Assembly (NCBI GenBank): GCA_029983625.1
Contig: JASBZF010000006.1
Coordinates: forward strand, 1 to 37,363
Source: Pauljensenia sp.
GTDB lineage: Bacteria > Actinomycetota > Actinomycetes > Actinomycetales > Actinomycetaceae
Length of the DNA: 37,363 bases
Direction of reading: 5' to 3'
The position numbers and the translations under genes were made by a program. This document shows positions 23,728 through 32,654 of this stretch, in pieces (the first letter of the stretch is position 1; the number at the start of each line of letters is the position of its first letter). The notes beneath the pieces were generated by a model that did not search any database, was not told where the DNA came from, and worked only from the letters and a program-made list of their open reading frames with translations.

Positions 23728-24852
23728 GTGGCCATTGAATTCCTCGAAGAGATCCAAGCATTGCGCACGACGATGGAGAACGTCCTCGCGGTTGTTCAAC
23801 CGGAGCGTCTGCGCACCCAGATTGCCGACCTCGAGAAACAGGCGACCGCCCCAGACCTGTGGGACGATCCCGCGCACGCTCAGGAAGTCACTTCGGCTTT
23901 ATCGCACCGGCAGTCAGAGCTTGATCGCGTGATCCGTATGGTTGAGCGGATCGATGACCTGGAAGCCATGATCGACATGGCCACTGAGAATCCCGACGAG
24001 GCCGCTGAGATTCTCACAGAAGCCGAGGGTGACCTCGTTTCCTTAAAATCCGATATTTCCGACCTCGAAATCCGCACGCTTCTTGACGGAGAATACGACG
24101 AACGTAATGCTGTGATTACGATTCGTTCAGGTGCAGGTGGTGTTGATGCCGCTGACTTCGCTGAGATCTTGCTGCGTATGTATCTGCGATGGGCAGAACG
24201 CCACGGCTACCCAACGAAAGTGATGGACACCTCTTACGCCGAAGAAGCGGGTTTGAAGTCCGCGACCTTCGAAGTTCAAGCACCCTACGCTTACGGCACC
24301 TTATCCGTGGAGGCAGGTACGCACCGTCTCGTTCGCATTAGCCCCTTTGATAACCAGGGGCGTCGTCAAACTTCCTTCGCAGCGGTTGAGGTAATTCCGC
24401 TCATTGAATCAACCGACCATATTGAAATTCCTGAATCTGAATTGAAGATTGACGTTTTCCGTTCTTCGGGACCGGGTGGCCAGTCAGTGAACACGACGGA
24501 TTCAGCTGTTCGGATGACACACATCCCGACCGGCATCGTCGTGTCCATGCAGGATGAGAAATCACAGATCCAGAACCGTGCGGCGGCTCTTCGCGTCCTA
24601 CAGTCACGCCTCCTTGTCTTACGTCATGAAGAAGAGCAGGCGAAGAAAAAAGAACTCGCAGGGGATGTGAAGGCATCCTGGGGTGATCAGATGCGTTCCT
24701 ACGTCTTGCAGCCCTACACGATGGTGAAAGATCTGCGCACGCAGTTCGAGTCCGGTAACCCGCAGTCTGTTTTTGACGGAGACATTGACGGTTTCATTAA
24801 CGCAGGAATCCGTTGGCGTAAGAATCAGCAGAACGAGGCTCAGGGATCCTGA
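23728..24852 (+). CDS. prfB: Peptide chain release factor 2
   Basis: Terminates translation at UGA and UAA. The 374-residue product has the helical N-terminal domain, the anticodon-like tripeptide SPF (205-207, in RISPFDNQGRRQTSF), and the catalytic GGQ (250-252, in SSGPGGQSVNTTDSAVRMTH). A single frame encodes the whole protein, so the autoregulatory +1 frameshift found in many bacteria is absent. The start GTG 23728 gives the usual N-terminus. It is followed by ftsE after 179 bp, the standard actinobacterial order. Confidence 0.97.
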   Translation: MAIEFLEEIQALRTTMENVLAVVQPERLRTQIADLEKQATAPDLWDDPAHAQEVTSALSHRQSELDRVIRMVERIDDLEAMIDMATENPDEAAEILTEAEGDLVSLKSDISDLEIRTLLDGEYDERNAVITIRSGAGGVDAADFAEILLRMYLRWAERHGYPTKVMDTSYAEEAGLKSATFEVQAPYAYGTLSVEAGTHRLVRISPFDNQGRRQTSFAAVEVIPLIESTDHIEIPESELKIDVFRSSGPGGQSVNTTDSAVRMTHIPTGIVVSMQDEKSQIQNRAAALRVLQSRLLVLRHEEEQAKKKELAGDVKASWGDQMRSYVLQPYTMVKDLRTQFESGNPQSVFDGDIDGFINAGIRWRKNQQNEAQGS

Positions 24853-25031
24853 AGGGGCCACTGAGCTTGCGTGGAACCCGACGGGTTGCTGCCCTTCTTC
24901 GCATGTCTTTTTGTGTCGGTGAGATTGATTGTGAGTCTCAACGGCTTACACTCTGGCCGCGTGTCGCCGAAGAGGGCGGGAATATGCGCGCCTAGTCTGA
25001 TGAAGACTACTACCCTGAACTGGATGGTCCA

Positions 25032-25721
25032 ATGATTCGATTCGACGATGTCACTATGGTGTATACGCCGGGCGCCAAACCTGCGCTCGATCACGTGTCG
25101 CTCGAAGTTGAACGAGGAGAGTTTGTTTTCCTTGTGGGTAAATCGGGTTCGGGGAAATCAACTTTTCTGCAGCTTGTGATGCGTGAGTTGAAAACAACTT
25201 CGGGACATGTGTGGGTTCTCGGGCAAGATGTTGCACGTTTATCGAATTGGGCGGTGCCGAAGTTACGCAGGCAGATCGGAACGGTATTCCAGGACTTCCG
25301 GCTCCTCCCATCGAAAACGGTTTACGAGAATGTGGCGCTCGCGATGCAGGTGATCGGCAAGCCGAAACATGCGATTCGCTCAGCGGTTCCTGAAGCGCTC
25401 GAACTCGTTGATCTTGCCGGTAAGGAAAAACGTCTTCCTCATGAATTATCCGGTGGTGAGGAGCAGCGCGTAGCGATTGCGCGTGCAATGGTGAATCGGC
25501 CTGAACTTCTGCTTGCTGACGAGCCGACGGGTAACCTCGACCCGGATACTTCCCTGGGTATCATGCGCCTTCTTGACCGTATTAACCGGAGTGGCACAAC
25601 GGTTGTGATGGCAACGCATGATGCCGATATTGTGAATCAGATGCGCAAGCGTGTTATTGAACTTCACGGCGGTCAGATCGTGCGCGATCAATCGCGTGGT
25701 GTCTACGGATCGGCAAGGTGA
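25032..25721 (+). CDS. ftsE: Cell division ATP-binding protein FtsE
   Basis: ABC-type ATPase that works with FtsX to control septal cell-wall hydrolases. The 229-residue product shows MIRFDDVTMVYTPGAKPALD, Walker A GKSGSGKST (36-44), the Q loop in IGTVFQDFRLLPSKTV, the signature LSGGEEQRVAIARAM, Walker B LLLADEPTGNLD and the switch His in VVMATHD. It lacks membrane segments. Four base pairs separate it from ftsX. Confidence 0.97.
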   Translation: MIRFDDVTMVYTPGAKPALDHVSLEVERGEFVFLVGKSGSGKSTFLQLVMRELKTTSGHVWVLGQDVARLSNWAVPKLRRQIGTVFQDFRLLPSKTVYENVALAMQVIGKPKHAIRSAVPEALELVDLAGKEKRLPHELSGGEEQRVAIARAMVNRPELLLADEPTGNLDPDTSLGIMRLLDRINRSGTTVVMATHDADIVNQMRKRVIELHGGQIVRDQSRGVYGSAR

Positions 25722-25725
25722 TTCG

Positions 25726-26640
25726 ATGAAGCTCCGTTTCATTTTTTCCGAGGTCGGTAAAGGTCTGTCCCGCAATCGGGCAATGTCCGTGGCCGTTGTG
25801 CTCGTCACCTTCGTTTCCCTCCTTTTTGTGGGGGTGGCCGGTCTGTCCCAAATGCAGGTCGTGCGCATGAAATCCCAGTGGTACGACAAAATCGAAGTGT
25901 CGATTTACATGTGTGCCATTGATGATGGAGCGCCCTCGTGCAATGGTGAAGAAGCGAATGCTCAGCAAATCGCAGCCGTGAGGGACAAACTGAACTCACC
26001 GGCGATGACGACCTACGTGAAGAATGTCTACGAGGAATCGAAAGAAGAGGCGTACGCGAACTTTCAAAAACTCTACGGTGATTCGACCATTGGCCAATGG
26101 ACCAGCGCTGACATGATGCAGGTCTCCTTCAGGGTGAAACTCGTTGATCCTGAGCAGTACTCGATTATTAAAGAAGAGTTTTCCGGTGTGCCGGGAGTCT
26201 CGGAAGTGAAAGATCAGCGTGAGATCATTGAGCCACTGTTCCGTGTCATCGACGCCGCCAGAATGCTCGCCCTCGGCCTCGGCGCGGTAATGATCGTTGC
26301 CGCGATCCTCCTGATTTCCACGACGATCCGCCTGTCCGCTATGAGTCGCGAGCAAGAAACACAGATTATGCGCTACGTTGGTGCATCCAACCTGTTCATT
26401 CAAGCTCCTTTCATGATCGAGGGCGCGCTTGCCGCCGTTACTGGAGCGTTACTGTCGGTTGCTGCGTTGTTTGCGGGTGTTCACTTCCTCGTTCAGGGCT
26501 GGCTTGCTCCGGCATTCAAATGGACGAGCTTCGTTGGTCTTGCTGAAGTGGGGATCATGACGCCGATCCTTATCTTCGCTGCTGTCCTTCTCGCCCTCGT
26601 CGCTTCCGCCTGGTCGCTTGCTAAGTACACGAAGGTCTGA
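25726..26640 (+). CDS. ftsX: Cell division protein FtsX
   Basis: Membrane partner of FtsE, 304 residues. One N-terminal membrane segment (SVAVVLVTFVSLLFVGVAGL) is followed by an extracellular domain of about 135 residues with a likely disulfide pair (YMCAIDDGAPSC). Three C-terminal segments follow (MIVAAILLISTTIRL, AALAAVTGALLSVAALFAGV, PILIFAAVLLALVASAWSLA). The ATG at 25726 lies 4 bp after the ftsE stop; an earlier ATG inside ftsE in this frame is unlikely. Its stop overlaps the start of the M23 peptidase gene (TGATG), so translation is coupled. Confidence 0.96.
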   Translation: MKLRFIFSEVGKGLSRNRAMSVAVVLVTFVSLLFVGVAGLSQMQVVRMKSQWYDKIEVSIYMCAIDDGAPSCNGEEANAQQIAAVRDKLNSPAMTTYVKNVYEESKEEAYANFQKLYGDSTIGQWTSADMMQVSFRVKLVDPEQYSIIKEEFSGVPGVSEVKDQREIIEPLFRVIDAARMLALGLGAVMIVAAILLISTTIRLSAMSREQETQIMRYVGASNLFIQAPFMIEGALAAVTGALLSVAALFAGVHFLVQGWLAPAFKWTSFVGLAEVGIMTPILIFAAVLLALVASAWSLAKYTKV

Positions 26641-27926
26641 TGAACGTGCCTTCTCGTCTGCACGCTCAATTCCTCAGGAGCCGCGCCTTAGCTGTGGGGG
26701 CCGTGCTCTCTTTTGCTGTGCTGTTGGTGACGATCCCTTCGTCTGCGGCAGATGACCGGGATGATATTGAACGCCAGCGTGATGCTGCCGCAGATCAGGT
26801 CGATCAGCTTTCAGAGGACCTCGAAGGGATCAATTCTGAACTTGCTGCGATCTATGTGGAGTTACACGCGGCAAACGAACGTATTCCCGAGGCCGAGAAA
26901 CAGCTGGAAGACGCGCAGAAACGACGTGATACGGCCAATCGTGAACACGAAGTTGCCGTCGGTCAGCTCAATGCGGCTGAAGCGGAAAAAGATCGACTTG
27001 CCGAATCTTCACGAGCTGCCCATGTGAAAGAAGAACTCGCTCACGAGGCGATCGGTCAGCTCGCACGTCAGATGTATCGGAATGGAACAGAATCCCCGGT
27101 GCTTGTCGCATTTACTAAGGCGGGCACGGAAAATATTGCTCAGCGTGCGGCAGCTGCCGATGCGATGGCGCGTTCCCAATCGCAAGCGATCGCAGCCGCG
27201 ATTGATGTGCGGGCCCGTCAACGCACCCAAGAAAGCAGACAGTCCTCAATTACGGAACGCATTAGTGTGCTTGAAAAAACGGCAGCCGATGCGCTTGTGG
27301 CCGCGCAGAAGGCCGAGCAGGATGCTCAAAGAGGACTAGACGCTTTAGAGAAAGCCAAAAGTGAAGCGGAAATCAAACAGGCCGCCTGGGATGCGCGCAA
27401 AGCTGAGGCGGCGGATCAATTAAGGAAAGCGCAAGACGACCACAAGGCGCTCAATGATCGTCTTGCGGCAATTGATGCTGAGATTGCTGCGGCTGCGGCG
27501 AATGCTGCGGGCCAGCCTTCGGCAAGTGGTCTGACTTTCCCTTTGCGTATTCCAATGATCATGACCTCCCCCTACGGTATGCGTCTTCATCCCGTTGTGG
27601 GGATCTGGGTTCTCCATGACGGTACGGACTTTGCAGCCTCGTGCGGCACCCCGGTGTACTCGTCGGCACCCGGACAGGTGAGTGCTGTTGCATGGGATGA
27701 GGGTGCTGGCAACTTTGTCTCTATCAATCACGGTGTGATTGGTGGAGTGCAAGTGTCCACCACATATATGCATCTGCAATCGCAAGGATCGGTTTTTGTG
27801 GGGCAAACTGTTGATACGAATACGCTGATCGGTTACGTCGGTACGAGTGGATATTCAACGGGATGTCACCTGCATTTCACCGTGCGTGTGAACGGGGGGA
27901 CTGTTGATCCGATGGGCTACCTATGA
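26640..27926 (+). CDS. Secreted M23 (LytM) peptidase with coiled coil, EnvC-like partner of FtsEX
   Basis: A 428-residue exported protein. A signal peptide (hydrophobic core ALAVGAVLSFAVLLVTI, cleavage after SSA near residue 36) is followed by a long Ala/Glu/Gln coiled coil to about residue 285 and an M23 domain. The zinc residues appear intact: HDGTD (His326, Asp330) and HLHF (His410, His412). It therefore looks like an active endopeptidase rather than an EnvC-type activator with a degenerate site. It is translationally coupled to ftsX, which suggests direct control by FtsEX at the septum, as RipC or PcsB in other Gram-positives. Confidence 0.9.
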   Translation: MNVPSRLHAQFLRSRALAVGAVLSFAVLLVTIPSSAADDRDDIERQRDAAADQVDQLSEDLEGINSELAAIYVELHAANERIPEAEKQLEDAQKRRDTANREHEVAVGQLNAAEAEKDRLAESSRAAHVKEELAHEAIGQLARQMYRNGTESPVLVAFTKAGTENIAQRAAAADAMARSQSQAIAAAIDVRARQRTQESRQSSITERISVLEKTAADALVAAQKAEQDAQRGLDALEKAKSEAEIKQAAWDARKAEAADQLRKAQDDHKALNDRLAAIDAEIAAAAANAAGQPSASGLTFPLRIPMIMTSPYGMRLHPVVGIWVLHDGTDFAASCGTPVYSSAPGQVSAVAWDEGAGNFVSINHGVIGGVQVSTTYMHLQSQGSVFVGQTVDTNTLIGYVGTSGYSTGCHLHFTVRVNGGTVDPMGYL

Positions 27927-28005
27927 GCGCACACGCTAGTATTGTCCTTCTCATGCGCGGGCATTCGCCCTCGAAAATCTGAAAAGAGAGGAGAGGAAGT
28001 ACACC

Positions 28006-28533
28006 GTGCCTAAGGAATGGAAGAAATCTAAACCGACTGAAGGTGAGCGGCGCAAAGCGGAATCCGATGCGAAAAAGACAATTGCGCGTAACAAGAAAGC
28101 TCGTCACGACTATCTCATTGAGGACATCTGGGAAGCTGGTTTGGTTCTTACGGGAACCGAGGTGAAGGCACTGCGGATGGGACGTGCCTCACTGATTGAT
28201 TCTTGGGTCGAGGCGAAAAATGGGGAGGCGTGGCTCTATGGTGCGAATATCCCGATGTACGCTCAGGGGTCTTGGACGAATCACGTGCCAACTCGTAAAC
28301 GTAAGCTTTTACTTCATCGGGCGGAAATTTTAAAGATCGAACAGAAGGTCCAAGCTAAGGGATATACGGTTGTCCCGCTTGAGCTTTACTTTATCGGGGG
28401 GCGCGCAAAAGTTGAGATCGCTTTGGCGAAGGGGAAACAGGAATTCGACAAACGTCATGCGCTTCGTGAAAAGCAAGATAAACGTGAAGCTGAACGTGCG
28501 ATGAGCCGCTACCTGAAACGCCCTCAGCGTTGA
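28006..28533 (+). CDS. smpB: SsrA-binding protein SmpB
   Basis: Binds tmRNA and brings it to stalled ribosomes for trans-translation. The 175-residue product has ARNKKARHDYLIEDIWEAGL, TGTEVKALRMGRASL, AWLYGANIPMY, the RKRKLLLHRAEI stretch and the basic tail ending KQDKREAERAMSRYLKR that probes the mRNA channel. GTG 28006 is preceded by GAGGAAG. The ssrA gene follows 170 bp downstream. Confidence 0.97.
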   Translation: MPKEWKKSKPTEGERRKAESDAKKTIARNKKARHDYLIEDIWEAGLVLTGTEVKALRMGRASLIDSWVEAKNGEAWLYGANIPMYAQGSWTNHVPTRKRKLLLHRAEILKIEQKVQAKGYTVVPLELYFIGGRAKVEIALAKGKQEFDKRHALREKQDKREAERAMSRYLKRPQR

Positions 28534-28536
28534 AAA

Positions 28537-28553
28537 ATCTTCTGCGAGAAGAT
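28537..28553 (+). terminator. Short hairpin after smpB
   Basis: ATCTTCT at 28537-28543 pairs perfectly with AGAAGAT at 28547-28553 around GCG, directly after the smpB stop. No T tract follows, so it may be a weak terminator or an mRNA-stabilising 3' hairpin. Confidence 0.35.
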
Positions 28554-28621
28554 GGCCGATGCGTACCCCGCGCGGGAGCTTTACTTATTTGTGCTGTTTC
28601 CTGAGTATGCGTGCTTTCTTC

Positions 28622-28651
28622 TTGCGTGTGAAGCCTTTGAAAGGCTACGCT
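28622..28651 (+). promoter_or_regulatory. Candidate ssrA promoter
   Basis: TTGCGT at 28622-28627 and TACGCT at 28646-28651 are separated by 18 bp, about 50 bp before the mature tmRNA 5' end. The spacer holds the palindrome AGCCTTTGAAAGGCT. The 5' leader would be removed by RNase P. Confidence 0.4.
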
Positions 28652-28703
28652 GGTACGTCCGAGCAGCTTTGGCTGATCGGAAGAGTTGATGATGAACTCA
28701 ATA

Positions 28704-29075
28704 GGGGATGATCGGTTTCGACGGCGGTCGTCGATCGAGGGGAAGCGGGCCGAGGACGCGCGCTCAACTCGCAAACGCTGCGTGCAAACCAATAGGTGCC
28801 GAACAGAACCGCACCGACTACGTTCTCGCCGCCTGATTGCCGCGTGAACCTTTAGTCCGTCAGCCTGGGTGGTGCCCTCAGCCCAGTGTCTGGCGTCGTT
28901 CAGAGGGCCACTGGATGCGGACCATGTCGGTGGGTTCGCGTCAACATTTCATCGACTGAGCCTATCCAACAGCAGGCCTGCATGATCTTGGGGGCTGAGA
29001 AATACTGAGCAGGATGCGCCCGGAGAATACCTCGGGGTCGGCCGTCGGACGGGGGTTCGATTCCCCCCATCTCCA
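28704..29075 (+). ncRNA. ssrA: Transfer-messenger RNA (tmRNA)
   Basis: Rescues stalled ribosomes with SmpB. The 5' end GGGGATGATCGGTTTCGACG is the standard tmRNA start. It pairs with the 3' end CATCTCC (with one G-U pair), and the T arm GGGGGTTCGATTCCCCC is evident. The discriminator A is at 29075 and CCA does not appear to be encoded. The tag frame starts with GCC at 28798 and reads AEQNRTDYVLAA then TGA at 28834-28836, close in length and ending to the mycobacterial tag. The mature length is about 372 nt. Confidence 0.95.
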
Positions 29076-29437
29076 CAACTTACTGCTCGGATTGGATACA
29101 AAATAGCGAGTGTCTGGCGCTCGCGGCTTAGCAGGTTCAAAATAGGTGGTAGGGGTTCAGCTATTAATTGGCTGCTTGGAGCAAAACAAACAGGTTCCTA
29201 TCAAAGGGTCACCATCTTTTCGAGGTAGATGCTTCCAACCGATTCCTGCCCAGAATTCGTCGGGACGGCTGAAGGAACAAGAAAAACGTCAACCAAACCT
29301 TCAGCAGTCCCAAACATAAGCCTTGCAACTCGCGGTTGCGCTAAGTTCAAGGTGCGCTTGGTGGTATGCAACCGCAATAACTGTCAGAATTTGATTGTCC
29401 GGACAGAAAAAGTCGCCACCACGAAGGAGGAACGCAC
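29076..29437. other. Gene-free start of the accessory island
   Basis: The 362 bp after the tmRNA hold no supported gene. A short hairpin GCAAC-tcgcg-GTTGC lies near 29325-29340 and GTCCGGAC at 29397-29404 is a perfect 8-bp palindrome. Composition falls towards AT here compared with smpB. tmRNA 3' ends are common integration sites, but I found no second copy of the tmRNA end further right inside the window. Confidence 0.5.
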
Positions 29438-30430
29438 ATGATACTCGCCGATAAGATCATCGAGCTACGAAAGAAAAATAACTGGTCACAGGAAGAACTG
29501 GCTGCAAAGCTGGGGGTTAGCAGGCAAGCCGTATCAAAATGGGAAAGCGTGCAGAGCATTCCTGATCTGGAGCGCATCCTGAAGATGAGTACGCTATTTG
29601 GTGTCAGCACGGATACACTCATCAAAGATGAAATTGAACTCTCTTCAGCCCCTGTCTATGACACGGAGGACGCAGAACACCCCTTGCGCGTCTTAAGCAT
29701 GGAAGAAGCTAATGCCTATCTTGCGCTCAAAGAAAAAGGCACCCGCCCCATCGCCTTCGGCGTGATGCTCTGCGTTATGGCCATCATCCCTATTTTGTTG
29801 GCTGACGATTTTGTAAACGCAGCCGTTGCAGAGCCGATTGGGGTGATCCTTGCCTTTCTCATTGTTCTCGGTGCGGTGGCTTTGTTTCTTGTAAACGGCT
29901 TACCCTTGAATGCCTGGAAGTGGATAGAAAAAGAACCCTTTGAGATGGCTTATGGCGTCTCTGGCATGGTGCGTGAAAGACAGAACGCCCTGCAACCCAG
30001 ATGGATGGCCCATATTGTTATTGGGGTCTGCCTTTGTATTTTGACGCTCATCTGCTTCATTGCCTCTGATCTGTCTGGGAATTTGATCAACTTGCCGGAA
30101 TCGTATTTTACGGCCTTTGGCTTCGGAATCGCTGCCATCGCCGTCTATCTCTTTGTGAGCGTCGGCATCCCTTACGGTGCCTACAAACGGCTTCTTCAGG
30201 AAGGCGACTTCAGTCCAAAGGAAAAAGCCATCGATCGTAAGATGGGCCCAATCATGGGCGTCTACTGGCTGGTGACGACAGCCATTTTCCTCGGATACAG
30301 TTTAATTACGATGGACTGGGGACGTAGCTGGATCATCTGGCCAGTTGCCGCTGTTCTGTGCGGCGTGTTAGCCATTGTGCTGACGATGGTGTATGGGAAC
30401 AAGGATAAAAAAATAAGGGAGACAAAATGA
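29438..30430 (+). CDS. XRE-family regulator with C-terminal membrane domain
   Basis: A 330-residue protein. The N-terminal HTH (MILADKIIELRKKNNWSQEE, LGVSRQAVSKWE, IPDLERILKMSTLFGVSTDT) is a textbook Cro/CI fold of the type seen in many Firmicutes. A linker follows, then about six hydrophobic segments (for example FGVMLCVMAIIPILL, VILAFLIVLGAVALFLV, HIVIGVCLCILTLICFIAS, WIIWPVAAVLCGVLAIVLTMV). AAGGAGG lies 7-8 nt before the ATG. The Lys/Asn/Ile-rich style and lower GC differ from the core genes and suggest import from a Firmicute. It overlaps the start of the following hydrolase gene (ATGA), so the two form one unit, perhaps sensing and handling a membrane-active compound. Confidence 0.85.
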   Translation: MILADKIIELRKKNNWSQEELAAKLGVSRQAVSKWESVQSIPDLERILKMSTLFGVSTDTLIKDEIELSSAPVYDTEDAEHPLRVLSMEEANAYLALKEKGTRPIAFGVMLCVMAIIPILLADDFVNAAVAEPIGVILAFLIVLGAVALFLVNGLPLNAWKWIEKEPFEMAYGVSGMVRERQNALQPRWMAHIVIGVCLCILTLICFIASDLSGNLINLPESYFTAFGFGIAAIAVYLFVSVGIPYGAYKRLLQEGDFSPKEKAIDRKMGPIMGVYWLVTTAIFLGYSLITMDWGRSWIIWPVAAVLCGVLAIVLTMVYGNKDKKIRETK

Positions 30431-31486
30431 GACACTCCGCTTTTCCAAGATTCAAAAAACTGCTAATCGTTTGTTTAATCATCATTGTCCTTTTAGCTGG
30501 CGTTGTTTTCGCCATACGCCTCTATAATCAAAACAAGTACCAATCCGCCTATTCCCTGGCTTCGCCAACTTATTACAAAAGCCCTTCTGATTTGAGCCTG
30601 TATCCGACAGAACTGGAAGGTGTCACTGTAACGCATGTTGATCAAAAAGCGGCACAGGGCTTTCACTTTGTTCCAAAGGAATTAAAACACAAGGGCGTCA
30701 TCGTTGTCTTTGGCGGATCGGAAGGAACACCAGGCTACGATCAGGCAAAGATCTTCGCGCAAAATGGATACGAAGTCTTTTCCATGTTCATGTTTGATGT
30801 TTGGCCAGCCCAATCAGCCAAAGACCCTCACAGAGATTCCGTTGGAACAGTTTGAAGACATCTTATCTGTAATAAATACAGAAGCTGTATCGGAGACACC
30901 TATTACTGTTTTTGGAGCCTCCAAGGGTGCGGAATATGCACTGAATCTGGCTGCGAAGTATTCGGAGATTGATCACCTGATTTTGGTATCGCCATCCGCT
31001 TACACGTTTGCCGGATTGGACTTCAGCCAATACGCCTCTTCGTGGACATGGAATGGCAATGAGCTGCCTTACATTGACTTGAAGAGATCGTCTCTGCCGA
31101 TTTTTCTCTCGGATATGGTAGTTCCTCAAGTAATCAACTCGCCTGTTCGGTATAAAGCCATTTACACCTCGGCAATCAACACTGACCAGAACAAAGAAGA
31201 TAAACACATTCCGGTCAAAGAGACGACTGCGCAAATTTTGCTTATTGCCGGCCAAGAGGATCAGATGTGGGACAGCCCATCCATGGCCGCGCTCATTCAG
31301 AAAGAACGCCCAGAGAACACAACACTTCAGATCTATGAAGATGCTGGGCATGTCTTTATAGGCAATGGCGTTATGACATCTGGAAATATGCTTCTCCGCG
31401 TAGGCGGTACAGAAGAAGGGAACAAAAAGGCACAGGAAGAAAGCAATCAGCTTATGTTGAAAAAGCTGAGTGAGTGGCATCACTAA
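30427..31486 (+). pseudogene. Alpha/beta hydrolase (BAAT/acyl-CoA thioester hydrolase-like), frameshifted
   Basis: The first frame (30427-30855) starts with a membrane anchor (LLIVCLIIIVLLAGVVFAI) and continues to HKGVIVVFGGSEGTPGYDQA and SMFMF. The second frame then carries QPNQPKTLTEIPLEQFEDIL, the nucleophile elbow VFGASKGAEYALNLA, LILVSPSAY, the acid in IAGQEDQMWDSP and the His in YEDAGHVF, ending at 31486. The shift is caused by a tandem duplication of ATGTTTG at 30790-30796 and 30797-30803; removing one copy restores a single frame. The fold matches BAAT C-terminal-type hydrolases. It overlaps the XRE gene by ATGA and shares its foreign character. Confidence 0.85.
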
Positions 31487-31614
31487 TGTTGCCCAAGCCC
31501 TGACAATGCGCCCAAGGCGCGGTAAAATCGGAAAAACAACTCAACACCTCGCTTAACGCTGACGCGCAAAGAACACTTTTGTAGTGGAGTGGCCTGATAA
31601 TTAGACCACTTGGT

Positions 31615-31905
31615 TTAAGTGTTAACCGTGTGTTGTTGTTTCCATTGTTCCGCGTATTGCCGTGGGCTGAGGTAGCCTAGGGACGAGTGCGGATGAAAGT
31701 TATTGTAGCGCCGTGACCATTGATCCACGAGCAGCTGGGCGTGTGCAAGATTCTCGATGCAGTTGTCATTCAATGGTTCGTCTCTCATCCGGTTGTGGAA
31801 CGATTCCACGAAACCGTTGTGCCAGGGCTCGCCCGGCGGGATAAACGCTTGAATCGTCTCATCCTCCCTTGCCCATTGCTCCAAAGCATCAGCGATGAAT
31901 TCCGG
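31615..31905 (-). pseudogene. IS3-family transposase OrfB, C-terminal fragment
   Basis: About 95 residues from PEFIADALEQW through FIPPGEPWHNGFVESFHNRM and VDQWSRRYNNFHPHSSLGYL to the stop. The Glu of ESFH is the last acid of the DDE triad, and NFHPHSSLGYLSP is the usual IS3 ending. Everything before the PEF motif, including the Asp-Asn-Gly that normally precedes it, is missing. Beyond the stop, 31580-31614 (starting TGTAGTGGAGTGGCCTGA) probably includes the IS end. The left side abuts the HsdS remnant directly. Confidence 0.85.
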
Positions 31906-32279
31906 CCACCTTGGGTGCCCTCGACGACAAAATCGAATCGAATTGCCAGATTTCTATTAAGCTTGAGCAGCTTCTTTTTGCGCTCTTTGACAAGAGCTTT
32001 GATATCTTGCCGAAGGATGAAGGCGTTGCGATTTCTGAACTGATAAATATCAACCTTCATAGAACGCTTGCAAAAGCTGAGCTAGCTCTTAAGATTCCGA
32101 TGGCTAGCTTAATCGAGGGTGTTGGATCGATTTATTCTTGGGAATACGATCCAGAATCGGAGAGTGGAGCAACCTTTGCGCGGCAGGGGCAACAATTTCG
32201 CGGCACGGCTTTCTCTGTGCGAAGTTTGCTCCAAAATTCTCAGACCGTGAATCGAGCCGTGATGCGCTCGCTGTCGTAG
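31906..32279 (+). pseudogene. hsdS: Remnant of a type I restriction specificity subunit (HsdS)
   Basis: LGALDDKIESNCQISIKLEQ then LLFALFDKSFDI matches the conserved central HsdS helix (LDDKIExNxxxxxxLEexAxxLFxxxF). It is followed by ISELININLHRTLAKAELAL then IPMASL, which resembles the start of a second target-recognition domain. After about 32160 the frame no longer fits, but another frame reads NNFAARLSLC, weakly like the usual GDTLLARITPC, so further shifts are likely. No upstream half, hsdM or hsdR is present. The 5' end is cut at the IS3 fragment. Confidence 0.65.
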
Positions 32280-32654
32280 CGGCTAAATACAGCGCTCCTA
32301 GCGCAATGGCGCAACCACTGTTTTGGCTTGATATCAAGCGAAAAAGCCTACTCTCTCCATTGTCGTCACGCCCGCCGCTTTGTATCATCTTCGGCAGCTA
32401 GATAACCACAGCGCGAAGTGGCGAACTCCGTTTCTATGAACGGAGGTTGGTACTCGTGTTCCAGCTCGCGTGAGCGAGTGACGCTGAAGGCGTCGTCCAA
32501 TCGGACGGCGCCTTTTTGCGTATCCCCCCTCCCAGTTCTCGCGCCGATCAGCTCCACGCCTTCCGTCACGCCTCCTGCCCCCTGGTGAACGGGGTACTCC
32601 CTGTTCGCCAGTGTGTGACCCATCTGCTTTTGCGGGGAATGACATTGCATCTCT
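32280..32654. other. Gene-free stretch with hairpins before the resolvase gene
   Basis: No supported gene. CTCCGTT and AACGGAG form a stem near 32430-32447. A long imperfect hairpin with G-U pairs lies at about 32582-32611, centred on GGGGTACTCCC. A good terminator lies at 32489-32517 (listed separately). The stretch probably includes the decayed end of the type I locus and the resolvase control region. Confidence 0.4.
32489..32517 (+). terminator. Rho-independent terminator
   Basis: GGCGTCGTCC at 32489-32498, loop AATC, GGACGGCGCC at 32503-32512 (one G-U pair), then TTTTT at 32513-32517. It is the clearest intrinsic terminator on the plus strand in the island. Confidence 0.75.

Noticed and set aside
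23600..23728. Programmed frameshift at the start of prfB
   Set aside because: The entire release factor is encoded in one frame from GTG 23728, so no frameshift is needed.
28949..29140. Minus-strand open frame across the tmRNA 3' end (GDGGNRTPVRR type)
   Set aside because: A well-known false gene produced by the antisense of tRNA or tmRNA ends.
29229..29441. Plus-strand frame before the XRE regulator gene
   Set aside because: No ribosome site, no motif, and it runs into the leader of the real gene.
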